A DNA stretch of 40,111 bases from Candidatus Competibacteraceae bacterium (GTDB lineage: Bacteria > Pseudomonadota > Gammaproteobacteria > Competibacterales > Competibacteraceae): positions 1-40,111 of the forward strand of contig JAEUPW010000047.1 in NCBI GenBank assembly GCA_016790045.1, in the 5' to 3' direction. Shown piece after piece: positions 1 through 7,151 of the stretch. Made by a program: the position numbers and the translations under genes. The notes under the pieces were generated by a model. It was not told the origin of the DNA. It saw nothing but the letters and a program-made list of their open reading frames with translations, and searched no databases. How positions within the stretch are numbered: position 1 is the first letter of the stretch; each line of letters begins with the position of its first letter.

Positions 1-1
1 C

Positions 2-592
2 TGCTCGACCAGCACGGTGCGGATGGTCGCTTCCAGCCAGGCGAACATGTTCGCCAGTTGCTCGGCGGGCGTGTGCGCGCTGTGGGGGCCGCTGCACGGC
101 GGCGCCAACGTGGCGGTGATCGAGATGCTGGAATTCATCCGGCAATCCGGCATGAAAGTGTCCGAATACATCGATCGGGTGAAAAAGAAAGACGCCAAGC
201 TGAAACTGATGGGTTTCGGCCATCGGGTCTACAAGAATTTTGATCCGCGCTCCAAGATTTTGAAAGATGCCGCCGACAAGATGCTGGCGCGCCTCAACAT
301 CAGCGACCCGTTGCTGGACATCGCGCTGCAAATGGAAGAAGCCGCGCTCAACGACGAGTATTTCATCGAGCGCAAGCTGTATCCGAACGTGGACTTTTAC
401 AGCGGCATCACGCTGCGGGCGATGGGCATTCCGCTCAACATGTTCACGGTGATGTTCGCCATCGGCCGGATGCCGGGCTGGATCGCCAACTGGAAGGAAC
501 TTCACGACGACCCGAAAGCGCGGATTTACCGGCCGCGCCAAATCTACATCGGCGATACGATCCGCGATTACGTGCCTGTCAACCAGCGCTGA
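2..592 (+). CDS. gltA: Citrate synthase, C-terminal part (5' end outside window)
   Basis: The open frame enters from the left edge and reads [16 protein letters not shown], a signature of type II (hexameric) bacterial citrate synthase, which condenses oxaloacetate and acetyl-CoA at the entry of the TCA cycle. About 196 residues remain, roughly the C-terminal 45 percent of a 430-residue enzyme. The catalytic residues in this half are present: the His in GPLHGGAN, the His in MGFGHRVYK and the Asp in PNVDFYSG. The C-terminus [14 protein letters not shown] is a typical complete end. A strong hairpin lies 8 bases past the stop, so the gene probably ends its transcript here. The in-frame ATG at 17 is internal to a conserved block and is not the true start. 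Confidence 0.96.
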   Translation, partial: CSTSTVRMVASSQANMFASCSAGVCALWGPLHGGANVAVIEMLEFIRQSGMKVSEYIDRVKKKDAKLKLMGFGHRVYKNFDPRSKILKDAADKMLARLNISDPLLDIALQMEEAALNDEYFIERKLYPNVDFYSGITLRAMGIPLNMFTVMFAIGRMPGWIANWKELHDDPKARIYRPRQIYIGDTIRDYVPVNQR

Positions 593-600
593 GCCGGCGC

Positions 601-630
601 GCGTTCCGGCCCCGCTTTCGGCCGGAACGC
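601..630 (+). terminator. Hairpin terminator after citrate synthase
   Basis: A perfect 11-bp inverted repeat (gcgttccggcc at 601-611, ggccggaacgc at 620-630) with an 8-base loop lies just downstream of the gltA stop. No T-run follows, so it is either a U-less hairpin terminator or an mRNA 3'-end stabiliser. Confidence 0.55.
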
Positions 631-698
631 CGCTTGGGAACCAACGCCTCCAAGACCTATCGAAGCTCGCGTAACCTTTGGAGCCCGCGCGAACTTCC

Positions 699-2177
699 AT
701 GTCGCCCGACGCCGCAGCCCGCGATTTTATCGGCCTGGACACCCGCTACCGTCTGGCCGACGGGCGCGTGACCCGCCGCCGCTACCTCGATTCGGCCGCC
801 TCGACGCTGGCGCTGCGCAGCGCCCGCCAAGTCGCCGACGAGCTGCTCCCCCACTACGCCAACACCCACAGCGATTCGCATTTCTCCGCCCGCATCGCCG
901 GTCGCGCCTACGGCTGGGCGCACGCGCGGGTGCTGCGCTTTTTGCGGGCCGATCCCGAACGCTATACCGCCATTTTTGCCGGCAGCGGCTGCACGTCCGC
1001 GCTCAACCGGCTGGCGCGCGCGCTGGCCATGCGGCGACCGGAGCGGGAGGTGGTGCTGCTGACCCTGATGGAGCATCACGCCAACGATCTGCCGCATCGC
1101 AAACACGCCGGGCGCGTCATTCACGCGCCGCTGAGCGGCGACGCGCCGGCGCTGGGCCCGGTCGATCTGGCGGCGCTCGAAAAGCTGCTGGTCCAACACC
1201 GGGGCCGGGTCAACTACATCGCGGTATCGGCGGCCAGCAACGTGACCGGCATCCTCAACCCGGTTCACGCCATCGCGGCGCTCGCCCACGCGCACGACGC
1301 CTGGATCGTGGTCGACGCCTCCCAGCAGCTCGCCCACGCGCCGCTGCCGATCAGCGACACCGGCGCGGCCGACCGGGAACTGGACGCCGTGGTCTTTTCC
1401 GGCCACAAACTTTACGCGCCCGGATCGCCGGGCGCAGCGGTGGTGCGCCGGAACTTGCTGGCGGATCAGGAACCCGACGAAGTGGGCGGCGGCATGGTCG
1501 AGGACGTGCATCTCGACGGTTATCGGCTCGCGCGCCGTTTTCCGGACCGCGAAGAAGCGGGAACGCCCAATCTGCTCGGCGCGGTGCAACTGGGCGCGGC
1601 GCTTGCGGTGTTGGAGCGCGCCGGCCTGGAGCGCCTTCACGCGGCCGAACAGATCCGGCTGCGGGCGCTGATCGCCGAACTGGCGGCGATGCCGGGCGTG
1701 CGGCTGTACGGCGATCTCGACTTTGAGCGCGCGCCGCGCCTGGGCGTCGTGGCCTTCAATCTGGACGGTTTGGAGCACGGGCTGGTCGCCGCCGCACTGA
1801 ACGATTACCACAACGTCGCGGTCAGAAACGGGTGCTTTTGCGCTCATCCCTACGTCCGGGAACTGCTGAAGCCGGAGCTGTGGGCGCTGGAAATCGACCC
1901 CGACGCCCGCGATGCGGCGGCGCTGCTGGACCGATGGCGCGGCATGGTCCGCGCCAGCTTCGGCTGGTACACCGGCGATGACGACATCGCGGCCTTGCTG
2001 GCCGGCATCCGCGATCTGCTGGCCCGGCCCGAGCACTATCGGGCGTTGTATCGGCCGGATGCGGGCGGCCGCTTCGTCCACCGCCGGTTCGAAGCGCCGG
2101 CCGAACGCGATTTCGACCCCGAAGCGGCGCTGGAGCGGGCGCTGGCCGGGTCGGGTGTAACAGGGGATATGCTATAG
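699..2177 (+). CDS. Class V aminotransferase-fold PLP enzyme (cysteine desulfurase-like)
   Basis: A PLP-dependent enzyme of the NifS/SufS/Csd fold (aminotransferase class V). The PLP-binding Lys lies in VFSGHKLYAPGSPG (about residue 236), the preceding acidic residue in WIVVDASQQLAH, and the C-terminal segment VRNGCFCAHPYVREL carries cysteines where SufS-type enzymes have their catalytic Cys loop. At 492 residues it is longer than typical desulfurases (about 400), the excess lying at the C-terminus. I chose the ATG at 699; an in-frame TTG at 678 would add seven residues, and neither has a strong ribosome site. No suf or isc genes are adjacent, so the substrate is open: cysteine desulfurase, selenocysteine lyase or another class V reaction. 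The family assignment is firm, the exact reaction is not. Confidence 0.85.
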   Translation: MSPDAAARDFIGLDTRYRLADGRVTRRRYLDSAASTLALRSARQVADELLPHYANTHSDSHFSARIAGRAYGWAHARVLRFLRADPERYTAIFAGSGCTSALNRLARALAMRRPEREVVLLTLMEHHANDLPHRKHAGRVIHAPLSGDAPALGPVDLAALEKLLVQHRGRVNYIAVSAASNVTGILNPVHAIAALAHAHDAWIVVDASQQLAHAPLPISDTGAADRELDAVVFSGHKLYAPGSPGAAVVRRNLLADQEPDEVGGGMVEDVHLDGYRLARRFPDREEAGTPNLLGAVQLGAALAVLERAGLERLHAAEQIRLRALIAELAAMPGVRLYGDLDFERAPRLGVVAFNLDGLEHGLVAAALNDYHNVAVRNGCFCAHPYVRELLKPELWALEIDPDARDAAALLDRWRGMVRASFGWYTGDDDIAALLAGIRDLLARPEHYRALYRPDAGGRFVHRRFEAPAERDFDPEAALERALAGSGVTGDML

Positions 2178-2178
2178 T
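2173..2178 (+). promoter_or_regulatory. Possible extended -10 element ahead of the small exported peptide
   Basis: TATAGT preceded by TGC (extended -10 form, tgcTATAGT) lies at the very end of the aminotransferase gene, about 40 bases before the 45-codon gene. No convincing -35 box is seen at 16-18 bp. It would be the promoter of the downstream XpaC-TelA cassette. Confidence 0.3.
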
Positions 2179-2216
2179 GCTCAACGGTTGCCGATCCATC
2201 GCGCGAGGCGCTTATC

Positions 2217-2354
2217 ATGCCTAATTTTCTGGTTAAATTGATCGGATTGTTGCTGATTGTAGCCACCGTCGGCGTCGTTTCCTGCCAGGCGCTGGCCGCT
2301 CCTGGGCCCGATGTCGCGGCCGCGCCCTCCGCCCTGCCAGCGCCGCGCGGCTGA
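2217..2354 (+). CDS. Small exported peptide or lipoprotein, 45 aa
   Basis: A 45-codon frame with ATG at 2217, preceded by gcgaggcg as a plausible ribosome site. The product starts MPNFLVKLIGLLLIVATVG, a classical signal sequence (one Lys followed by a hydrophobic core), then VVSC, which fits a lipobox with Cys at residue 23, followed by ALAA, which could also be a signal peptidase I site. The mature part is only about 20 residues rich in Ala and Pro. It lies 18 bp upstream of the XpaC-like gene and probably shares its transcript. No family is recognised. It may be a small envelope lipoprotein of the entericidin type in a general sense, but no sequence similarity is claimed. Confidence 0.5.
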   Translation: MPNFLVKLIGLLLIVATVGVVSCQALAAPGPDVAAAPSALPAPRG

Positions 2355-2372
2355 GGCCGGCCGGTCGCGGTC

Positions 2373-3290
2373 ATGACCCGTTTTTTCTGGTTGGTCAGCG
2401 CGGGCCTGCTGCTGGCGCTCCCCCTGGTTTTACTGCTGAGACGGAGACTGGTTATCGTGGCCGAACGCTACAAGCACCTCGCCCGACCTTTTTCGCCGAT
2501 GGCGGGCCTGTTGATGTTCTGGCTGCCGCTGCCGGTGTTGCTGGCGGCTATCGGTTCCTTGATCGACGGCGATCTCATGGGCCTGTTCAACAACGGCGTC
2601 GGCTACAGTTTGTTTTTGGGCGGCGCGATGTTGTTGCGGCGCGGGTTGCGCTCGGAAGCCGACTATAGCCGCCGCCAGGTCGCTAAAACGCCGTGGCCGT
2701 TCAAAGCGCTCGGCGGCGGCCTGATCGGGCTTGCCACCGGCATGGTCGCCTGGACCAGCGCGGGCCATTCCCCGATCATGTCGATCATTTTCGGCTCGCT
2801 CGCCCTGCTCGGCTGCTATTTGACTTACGGCTTCGATCCCCGGACGGCCAAACGCTTCACCGACCGCGACGGCATCGATTCCACTGATCGGGTGCTGCAC
2901 GCCTTGACCCAAGCGGAAAATTCCATCGCCGCCATCGAACAGGCGATCCGCAATATCCACAACGCCGAAGTCAACAGCCGCCTGCGCCGCATCGTCGGCC
3001 AAGCCCGGCAGATCCTGACGATGCTGGAAGAAGACCCCCGCGACCTGCGCCGGGCCCGCAAGTTTTTGAACGTCTATCTCGATGGAGCCAAACAAGTGAC
3101 CGAAGGCTATGCCAGAACGCATGGCCGCGCCCAGACGCCGGAGCTGGAAAACAATTTCCGGCAGGTGCTGGCCACCATCGAACAGGTGTTCGGCGAACAG
3201 CAGCAAAAACTGCTGGAAGCCGATGTGACCGATCTCGACGTGCAAATCGAAGTGCTGAACACCCAACTCAAACGGGAAGGCGTGGCCTGA
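2373..3290 (+). CDS. XpaC-like membrane protein (5-bromo-4-chloroindolyl phosphate hydrolysis protein family)
   Basis: A 305-residue protein with about five hydrophobic segments in the first 155 residues (near 5-22, 45-65, 72-90, 110-130 and 135-152), followed by a soluble helical C-terminal half (about 165-305) with the pattern DRVLHALTQAENSIAAIEQ, expected for the XpaC family. XpaC genes are commonly paired with telA, as here: the next gene is TelA. The historical name refers to an indicator-dye phenotype; the biochemical role is unknown. In other genomes the family sits with TelA, SPFH and PspA-type envelope-stress genes, so a membrane-stress or toxic-anion role is an inference from context. 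The ATG at 2373 follows the 45-aa gene by 18 bp. Confidence 0.8.
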   Translation: MTRFFWLVSAGLLLALPLVLLLRRRLVIVAERYKHLARPFSPMAGLLMFWLPLPVLLAAIGSLIDGDLMGLFNNGVGYSLFLGGAMLLRRGLRSEADYSRRQVAKTPWPFKALGGGLIGLATGMVAWTSAGHSPIMSIIFGSLALLGCYLTYGFDPRTAKRFTDRDGIDSTDRVLHALTQAENSIAAIEQAIRNIHNAEVNSRLRRIVGQARQILTMLEEDPRDLRRARKFLNVYLDGAKQVTEGYARTHGRAQTPELENNFRQVLATIEQVFGEQQQKLLEADVTDLDVQIEVLNTQLKREGVA

Positions 3291-3368
3291 AGGGCCGGCG
3301 CGCCGGGCGGGCGAAACCCGCCGGTGACGCGACGCGCTTGACGCCGGAGCGCGCCGCGTGTGCCGGCT

Positions 3369-3396
3369 TTGCACTTGGCGTCCCGGTTTGCATAAA
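3369..3396 (+). promoter_or_regulatory. Possible sigma-70 promoter for telA
   Basis: TTGCAC (3369-3374) and CATAAA (3391-3396) are separated by 16 bp within the 163-bp gap between the XpaC-like gene and telA. The gap is otherwise GC-rich and this is its only AT-richer part. Suggestive only. Confidence 0.3.
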
Positions 3397-3453
3397 CTTC
3401 GGATTTAAAGTCGCCATCAAAAGACCATTCCTCATTCCAAGGACTTGCCTCGC

Positions 3454-4632
3454 ATGAGCCGCACGCCGTCCAACGCGCCGACCGCCCCGCTGCCCAATCT
3501 GCCGGCCATGCCGCAGGAGTTCGCCGCCGCCCTGCCGCACGTCCAGCAAGATTTGGCCGCCCGCGCGCCGGCCCCGGACCAGGACCAGGACCAGCAGCAA
3601 ATCGCCGCTTTGGTCGAGGAATTGAATCTCGGCGACAGCCATTCCATCATCTTTTTTGGCAGCAAGGCCCAAGAGCAGTTGACCCGCATTTCCGACCAAA
3701 TGCTGGAGGGCGTGCGCAACAAAGACGCCGGACCCGCCGGCGCGTCCTTGAACGAAATGGTGGCGGTGTTGCGCGGCTTCGATCTGAACGATCTGGACCC
3801 GAGCAAAAAACCGGGCCTGTTCTCCCGCCTGCTCGGCAAAACCAAGCCGCTGGTCAAGATCATCCAGCAGTACGAAACCGTCCGGAACCAAATCGACGAC
3901 ATCAGCGATGCGCTGGAACGCCACAAGACGCAATTGCTGACCGACATCGCCGGCCTGGACCGGCTCTATAACGCCAATCTCGACTATTTTCACACCCTGG
4001 AGCTCTACATCGCCGCCGGCGAGGCCAAATTGCAACAGGTCGACACCGAACAGTTGCCGGCGATGGCGCGCGCGGTCGCGGCCGATGACAACACGATCGA
4101 GGCCCAGCGCTTGCGCGACCTGCGCGCCAGCCGCGACGATCTGGAGCGGCGCGTGTACGACCTCAAATTGACCCGGCAAGTCACCATGCAAAGCTTGCCC
4201 AGCATCCGCTTGGTGCAGGAAAACGACAAGGGCCTGATCGCCAGGATCAACTCGACTTTGGTCAACACCGTGCCGCTGTGGCGGCAACAGTTGGCGCAAG
4301 CCATCACCATCTACCGCTCCGACCAAGCGGCCAAGACCGTCAAAGCCGCCACCGATCTCACCAACCAGTTGCTGAAATCCAACGCGGAAAACCTCCGGCA
4401 AGCGAACGTCCGCGCCCGCGCCGAAATCGAGCGCGGCGCGTTCGACATCGAAACCGTCAAGAAAGCCAACACCGAGCTGATCGCCACCATCGAGGACAGC
4501 CTGCGGATCGCCGACGAAGGCCGCCGCCGCCGCAAGGAAGCCACCGCGCAACTGGAAACGCTCGAATCCGAGCTGCGCCAGGCGCTGACCTCCGCCCAAG
4601 CCCGAACCCGCCAACCGCCCGGAGGCCGCTGA
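3454..4632 (+). CDS. telA: TelA family toxic anion resistance protein
   Basis: A 392-residue, largely helical cytoplasmic protein matching the TelA/YaaN family (PF05816): a Pro/Ala/Gln-rich N-terminus containing a short DQDQDQ repeat, then a long conserved helical body including FSRLLGKTKPLVKIIQQYE, LYIAAGEAKLQQVD and LVNTVPLWRQQLAQAI. Family members were linked to tellurite and other toxic-anion resistance, and more recently to envelope stress; the mechanism is not known. The start is the ATG at 3454, set by the aagga at 3439-3443; an in-frame TTG at 3445 is too close to that site. The next gene, the SPFH remnant, begins 1 base after the stop, so the pair was cotranscribed. Confidence 0.9.
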   Translation: MSRTPSNAPTAPLPNLPAMPQEFAAALPHVQQDLAARAPAPDQDQDQQQIAALVEELNLGDSHSIIFFGSKAQEQLTRISDQMLEGVRNKDAGPAGASLNEMVAVLRGFDLNDLDPSKKPGLFSRLLGKTKPLVKIIQQYETVRNQIDDISDALERHKTQLLTDIAGLDRLYNANLDYFHTLELYIAAGEAKLQQVDTEQLPAMARAVAADDNTIEAQRLRDLRASRDDLERRVYDLKLTRQVTMQSLPSIRLVQENDKGLIARINSTLVNTVPLWRQQLAQAITIYRSDQAAKTVKAATDLTNQLLKSNAENLRQANVRARAEIERGAFDIETVKKANTELIATIEDSLRIADEGRRRRKEATAQLETLESELRQALTSAQARTRQPPGGR

Positions 4633-4669
4633 GATGGGGCTCTGGGATCCATTGCTCGGCGAATTCGTC

Positions 4670-4689
4670 GATGTCATCCGATGTCATCC
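4670..4689 (+). repeat. 10-bp tandem duplication (gatgtcatcc x2) causing a frameshift
   Basis: Two identical adjacent copies of gatgtcatcc. Ten bases shift the frame by +1 within the start of the SPFH gene. A single copy would give a continuous conserved protein start, so this looks like a recent slippage duplication. Confidence 0.85.
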
Positions 4690-4844
4690 ACTGGGCCGAC
4701 GATTCCGACGACACGCTGGTATACCGTTTCGAACGCCGATGGCCCAGCGGTTGAACGAAACGTCGAACCGCCCGGTCCAAGCCGGACAAACGGCTCTCGG
4801 GCCGAGCGCCGCCGCCGCCAGCCGCCACCCGCTATTTCGCGGCG

Positions 4845-5078
4845 ATGAACCGCCGGCAGGCCGGACCGTTCGCCCTGGAGGATTTGCGGCGACAGGCGCA
4901 AAGCGGACAACTTACCCGCACCACGCTGGTGTGGACCCAAGGCATGGCCAACTGGCCCCAAGCCGGCGACGCGCCGGAACTGCAAGCGCTTTTTGCCAGT
5001 TTGCCGCCACCCCTGCCCAATGCCCGAAGCGGTAAGCGCACGGGCATTGGTTTATCAACCGCAAGCAACGGCTTTTGA
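4845..5078 (+). CDS. Residual GYF_2 (DUF4339) domain frame, 77 aa
   Basis: The surviving 3' end of the broken SPFH gene is still an open frame from ATG 4845, reading MNRRQAGPFALEDLRR, then LTRTTLVWTQGMANW. This is a nearly complete GYF_2 domain, a small fold that binds proline-rich or tail sequences and usually sits at the end of larger proteins. The ATG lies inside the domain (the domain starts a few residues earlier at RYFAAMN) and has no clear ribosome site, so independent translation is doubtful. It is listed because annotation software may call it as a gene. Confidence 0.3.
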   Translation: MNRRQAGPFALEDLRRQAQSGQLTRTTLVWTQGMANWPQAGDAPELQALFASLPPPLPNARSGKRTGIGLSTASNGF

Positions 5079-5088
5079 AGCTTCAAAA
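5073..5088. repeat. 16-bp perfect palindrome upstream of the LysM gene
   Basis: ttttgaagcttcaaaa (8 + 8, no spacer) covers the stop of the GYF_2 frame and ends 15 bases before the start codon of the BON-LysM gene. It could be an operator for a dimeric regulator; a hairpin without a loop is less likely. Confidence 0.4.
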
Positions 5089-5103
5089 ACACAGGAGACT
5101 GTC

Positions 5104-5538
5104 ATGGGACTGTTCGACTTTATCGTCAATCAAGGCAAAAAACTGTTCGGCGCGGACGACAATGATCCGGCCGCCAAAATCAAGCAGGAAATCGAAGCGG
5201 CGAATCCCGGCGTCAAGAATCTCGATGTCAAATTCAAAGACGGTCAGGTTCAATTGTCCGGAGACGCCATCACCCCCGAGGCCATGGAAAAAGCCGTCTT
5301 GATGGCGGGCAATGTCCAGGGCGTGTCAAACGTTTCCGCCGACCAGTTAAAGGCCCCGCCGCAGACCGGAAAAGTCGAGTATTACACCATCAAATCGGGC
5401 GACACCCTCTCGTCCATCGCCAAGCAATTCCTCGGCAACGCTTCGGCCTACAACCAAATTTTCGAAGCCAACCGCGAAGTCATCCAAGACGCCAACAAGA
5501 TTTACCCCGGTCAGAAAATTCGCATTCCCCTGGCTTGA
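5104..5538 (+). CDS. BON and LysM domain protein (YgaU/Kbp-like)
   Basis: A 144-residue protein with the exact layout of E. coli YgaU/Kbp: a short N-terminus MGLFDFIVNQGKKLFG, a BON domain (about 22-82, with VKNLDVKFKDGQVQLSG) and a C-terminal LysM domain (about 92-142, YTIKSGDTLSSIAKQF to IYPGQKIRIP). In E. coli this protein binds potassium and is induced by osmotic stress; whether this one senses K+ is an inference. There is no signal peptide, so it is probably cytoplasmic despite the LysM. The start is set by aggag at 5093-5097; longer frames from 4993 have no support. Located in the TelA cassette, followed 89 bp later by the DUF533 gene. Confidence 0.88.
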   Translation: MGLFDFIVNQGKKLFGADDNDPAAKIKQEIEAANPGVKNLDVKFKDGQVQLSGDAITPEAMEKAVLMAGNVQGVSNVSADQLKAPPQTGKVEYYTIKSGDTLSSIAKQFLGNASAYNQIFEANREVIQDANKIYPGQKIRIPLA

Positions 5539-5627
5539 GAGAGCGTCTGAACCCCCATTAACAGCGATGCGGGGTGGCCGATCGCCGCCCCGCGATTTCC
5601 ACTGAAGCCACCAACGAGGATACCGGA

Positions 5628-6473
5628 ATGGATGCAGTAAAGATTTTGGGTAGTTTGCTGGGAAATAACGCCACGTCCTCTGGGATCGGCGGACAATTTC
5701 TGGATCAAATGATCGGCGGTTTAACGAGAGGTGGCGCACAAACCGGCGGAAGCTGGGGAGGTGGCTTGGGGAACGTGCTGGGCGGCATGATGGGCGGCGG
5801 CGCGCAAAGCGGCGGCCTGGGCGGCTTGCTCGGCGGCCTGATGGGCAGCCGGGGGCAAGCCGGCGGAACCGGCGGTTTGGGCGGTGTGCTGGGCAGCATG
5901 ATGGGCGGCGCGCCAGGCGGCCTGGGCGGGATGCTCGGCGGGATGCTCGGCGGCAACCGGCCTCAAAGCCGGGGCGTCAATTGGGGGCTGCTCGGCGGTC
6001 TGGCCCTGGCGGCCTATCAGATGATGGGCAAGCGCGGCGCGGCGGCGGCGCAATCGTCGCTGGACGGGCTGGAAAAGATGATGGCGCCCGGACAAGCTGC
6101 GGCTCCGGCCGCTGTCGCCGAGATGCAGCAGCAAGCCCTGGTGATGATCCAGGCCATGATCAACGCCGCCAAGGCGGATGGCCGGGTCGACGATCAAGAG
6201 CGCGAAAACATCATGTCGAAAGTCGCCGATGTCGGCGCCAAGGAAATAGAGTTCCTGCAAAATGAACTGGCCAAGCCGCTCAATCTGGATTTTTTGGGCG
6301 GTATCGCCCGCGAGATGGCGCCGGATATCTACTTGGTTTCGCTGATGGCGATCAACCTCGATTCCAAGGAAGAATCCGATTACATGGACAAACTGGCGCA
6401 AACTCTGGGATTGGACGCGCAGGCGGTCAACGCCATTCACCAACAGATGGGCGTCGCCCCGCTGTATTCCTGA
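5628..6473 (+). CDS. DUF533/TerB-like protein with Gly-rich linker
   Basis: 281 residues in three parts: a short N-terminus (MDAVKILGSLLG), a low-complexity Gly/Met/Leu segment (about 30-112) with recurring GGLGGMLGG-type units, and a C-terminal helical domain (about 155-281) with ALVMIQAMINAAKADGRVDDQERENI, the acidic pattern typical of TerB-like/DUF533 proteins (YebE relatives). The TerB fold occurs in tellurite and envelope-stress systems and may bind metal through the DGRVDDQE acidic motif; function is not established. The start ATG 5628 follows gagga at 5616-5620. It ends the + strand cassette and is followed by a bidirectional hairpin. The Gly-rich part could act as a membrane-proximal or self-associating linker. 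Confidence 0.82.
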   Translation: MDAVKILGSLLGNNATSSGIGGQFLDQMIGGLTRGGAQTGGSWGGGLGNVLGGMMGGGAQSGGLGGLLGGLMGSRGQAGGTGGLGGVLGSMMGGAPGGLGGMLGGMLGGNRPQSRGVNWGLLGGLALAAYQMMGKRGAAAAQSSLDGLEKMMAPGQAAAPAAVAEMQQQALVMIQAMINAAKADGRVDDQERENIMSKVADVGAKEIEFLQNELAKPLNLDFLGGIAREMAPDIYLVSLMAINLDSKEESDYMDKLAQTLGLDAQAVNAIHQQMGVAPLYS

Positions 6474-6494
6474 GCGACTGACGCAAGCCCGGAC

Positions 6495-6531
6495 ATCGGA
6501 TACCGGCAAGCCTTTCGCCCCGGTATCCGAT
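6495..6531. terminator. Bidirectional hairpin terminator between convergent genes
   Basis: A 12-bp perfect inverted repeat (atcggataccgg at 6495-6506, ccggtatccgat at 6520-6531) with a 13-base loop sits in the 65-bp gap between the DUF533 gene and the convergent 66-aa gene. No long T-run on either side. Confidence 0.6.
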
Positions 6532-6538
6532 CCCGCTT

Positions 6539-6739
6539 TCAAGAAAACGGCGAAAAGGCCGGTGGGTCACTTTCCGGCAGACCGGCCTCCCGAAGCATGC
6601 GGTTCCACAAATCCGGCAATGTCAAATCCAGGCTTTGGCAGGCTTCATCCAAGCTCACGTAGCCTTTTTCGACCAGAAACCGGCAGGCGGCCCGTTCGAT
6701 GGTCTGGCGAACGTCCAGGGGTAGCGCTTCGAAACGCAT
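6539..6739 (-). CDS. Hypothetical protein, 66 aa
   Basis: A short minus-strand frame with ATG at 6739. The product, beginning MRFEALPLDVRQTIERAACRF, looks like a small soluble helical protein (two or three predicted helices, with LDEACQSLDLTLPDLWNRML in the middle) and a disordered Ser/Pro C-terminus. The residue composition is sensible, and it ends just before a bidirectional hairpin. No family is recognised. It follows the 91-aa gene on the same strand after 136 bp. A helix-turn-helix-like arrangement is imaginable but not shown. Confidence 0.5.
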   Translation of the reverse strand: MRFEALPLDVRQTIERAACRFLVEKGYVSLDEACQSLDLTLPDLWNRMLREAGLPESDPPAFSPFS

Positions 6740-6875
6740 GATCGCCGATTCTCAGCCTCGCGATCCACCGGACGGGCGCAACGCTTGCGGGAACGGGCGG
6801 CTCTCCTGAACCTGAAGCTTGCCGCGATTTTTCATCCGATCCGCGCCCGCCCCTCGATCGCGCCGCTGATGGACC

Positions 6876-7151
6876 TTAAACGGTCTCGCTCTGAAGCTGA
6901 GGGTGGTTAGCCTCAAACTGCCGCAACACCGCCTGCCAATGCATCGCCACTCGCGGTTGACGGTGCCGCTCGGCGGCGTCGATGTCATCCCGGATCATCT
7001 GATCGATGATGCGCTCGCCTCCCGCTCGATTGACCAAGCAGCACCCGAACTCGGCGGCGACGATTTCCGGCAGGCATTCATGGTGGGCGATGGCTTCAAT
7101 TTCGCCCTCTTCCAAACCCGTCAGGCCGACGCAATCTTTATAAGTCAACAT
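6876..7151 (-). CDS. Conserved hypothetical protein, 91 aa
   Basis: The start is ATG 7151, chosen because gaggagaggagg lies about 8 bases upstream on the minus strand, one of the strongest ribosome sites in the window; upstream in-frame starts have none. The product, beginning MLTYKDCVGLTGLEEGEIEAI and continuing AHHECLPEIVAAEFG, is a small soluble, acidic helical protein; it resembles short hypothetical proteins I have seen in other sulfur- and methane-associated proteobacteria (memory, not a search). Several His and Cys residues (C7, H24, H25, C27) might bind metal, but the spacing fits no known motif. Function unknown. Confidence 0.7.
   Translation of the reverse strand: MLTYKDCVGLTGLEEGEIEAIAHHECLPEIVAAEFGCCLVNRAGGERIIDQMIRDDIDAAERHRQPRVAMHWQAVLRQFEANHPQLQSETV

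Larger units (their letters stand above)
4634..5078 (+). pseudogene. Broken SPFH/GYF_2 (YdjI, 'virion core'-type) protein gene
   Basis: The frame opens with a good ribosome site (ggagg at 4621-4625) and reads MGLWDPLLGEFVDVI, then shifts because gatgtcatcc is duplicated in tandem (4670-4679, 4680-4689). Removing one copy restores FVDVIHWADDSDDTLVYRFER, the typical N-terminus of the SPFH-domain proteins that follow XpaC/TelA genes. The frame then ends at TGA 4752-4754 after RRWPSG. The whole SPFH domain and zinc ribbon, normally 200-300 residues, are missing, but the C-terminal part survives in the same frame from about 4800: a Pro run, then a GYF_2 (DUF4339) domain with QAGPFALEDL and LVWTQGMANWPQAGD, ending at 5078. 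So the gene has a frameshift, a stop and a large internal deletion. Confidence 0.72.

Noticed and set aside
657..2081. Long minus-strand frame opposite the aminotransferase (474 codons)
   Set aside because: Arg/Gln/Ala-rich product with no family pattern, no ribosome site; the + strand carries an unmistakable PLP enzyme. Typical antisense opening of GC-rich DNA.
3268..4677. 469-codon minus-strand frame opposite telA
   Set aside because: Low-complexity product; antisense of a real TelA gene.
6752..6988. Minus-strand frame between the two small hypothetical genes
   Set aside because: Overlaps the start half of the 91-aa gene region in another phase and lacks a ribosome site.
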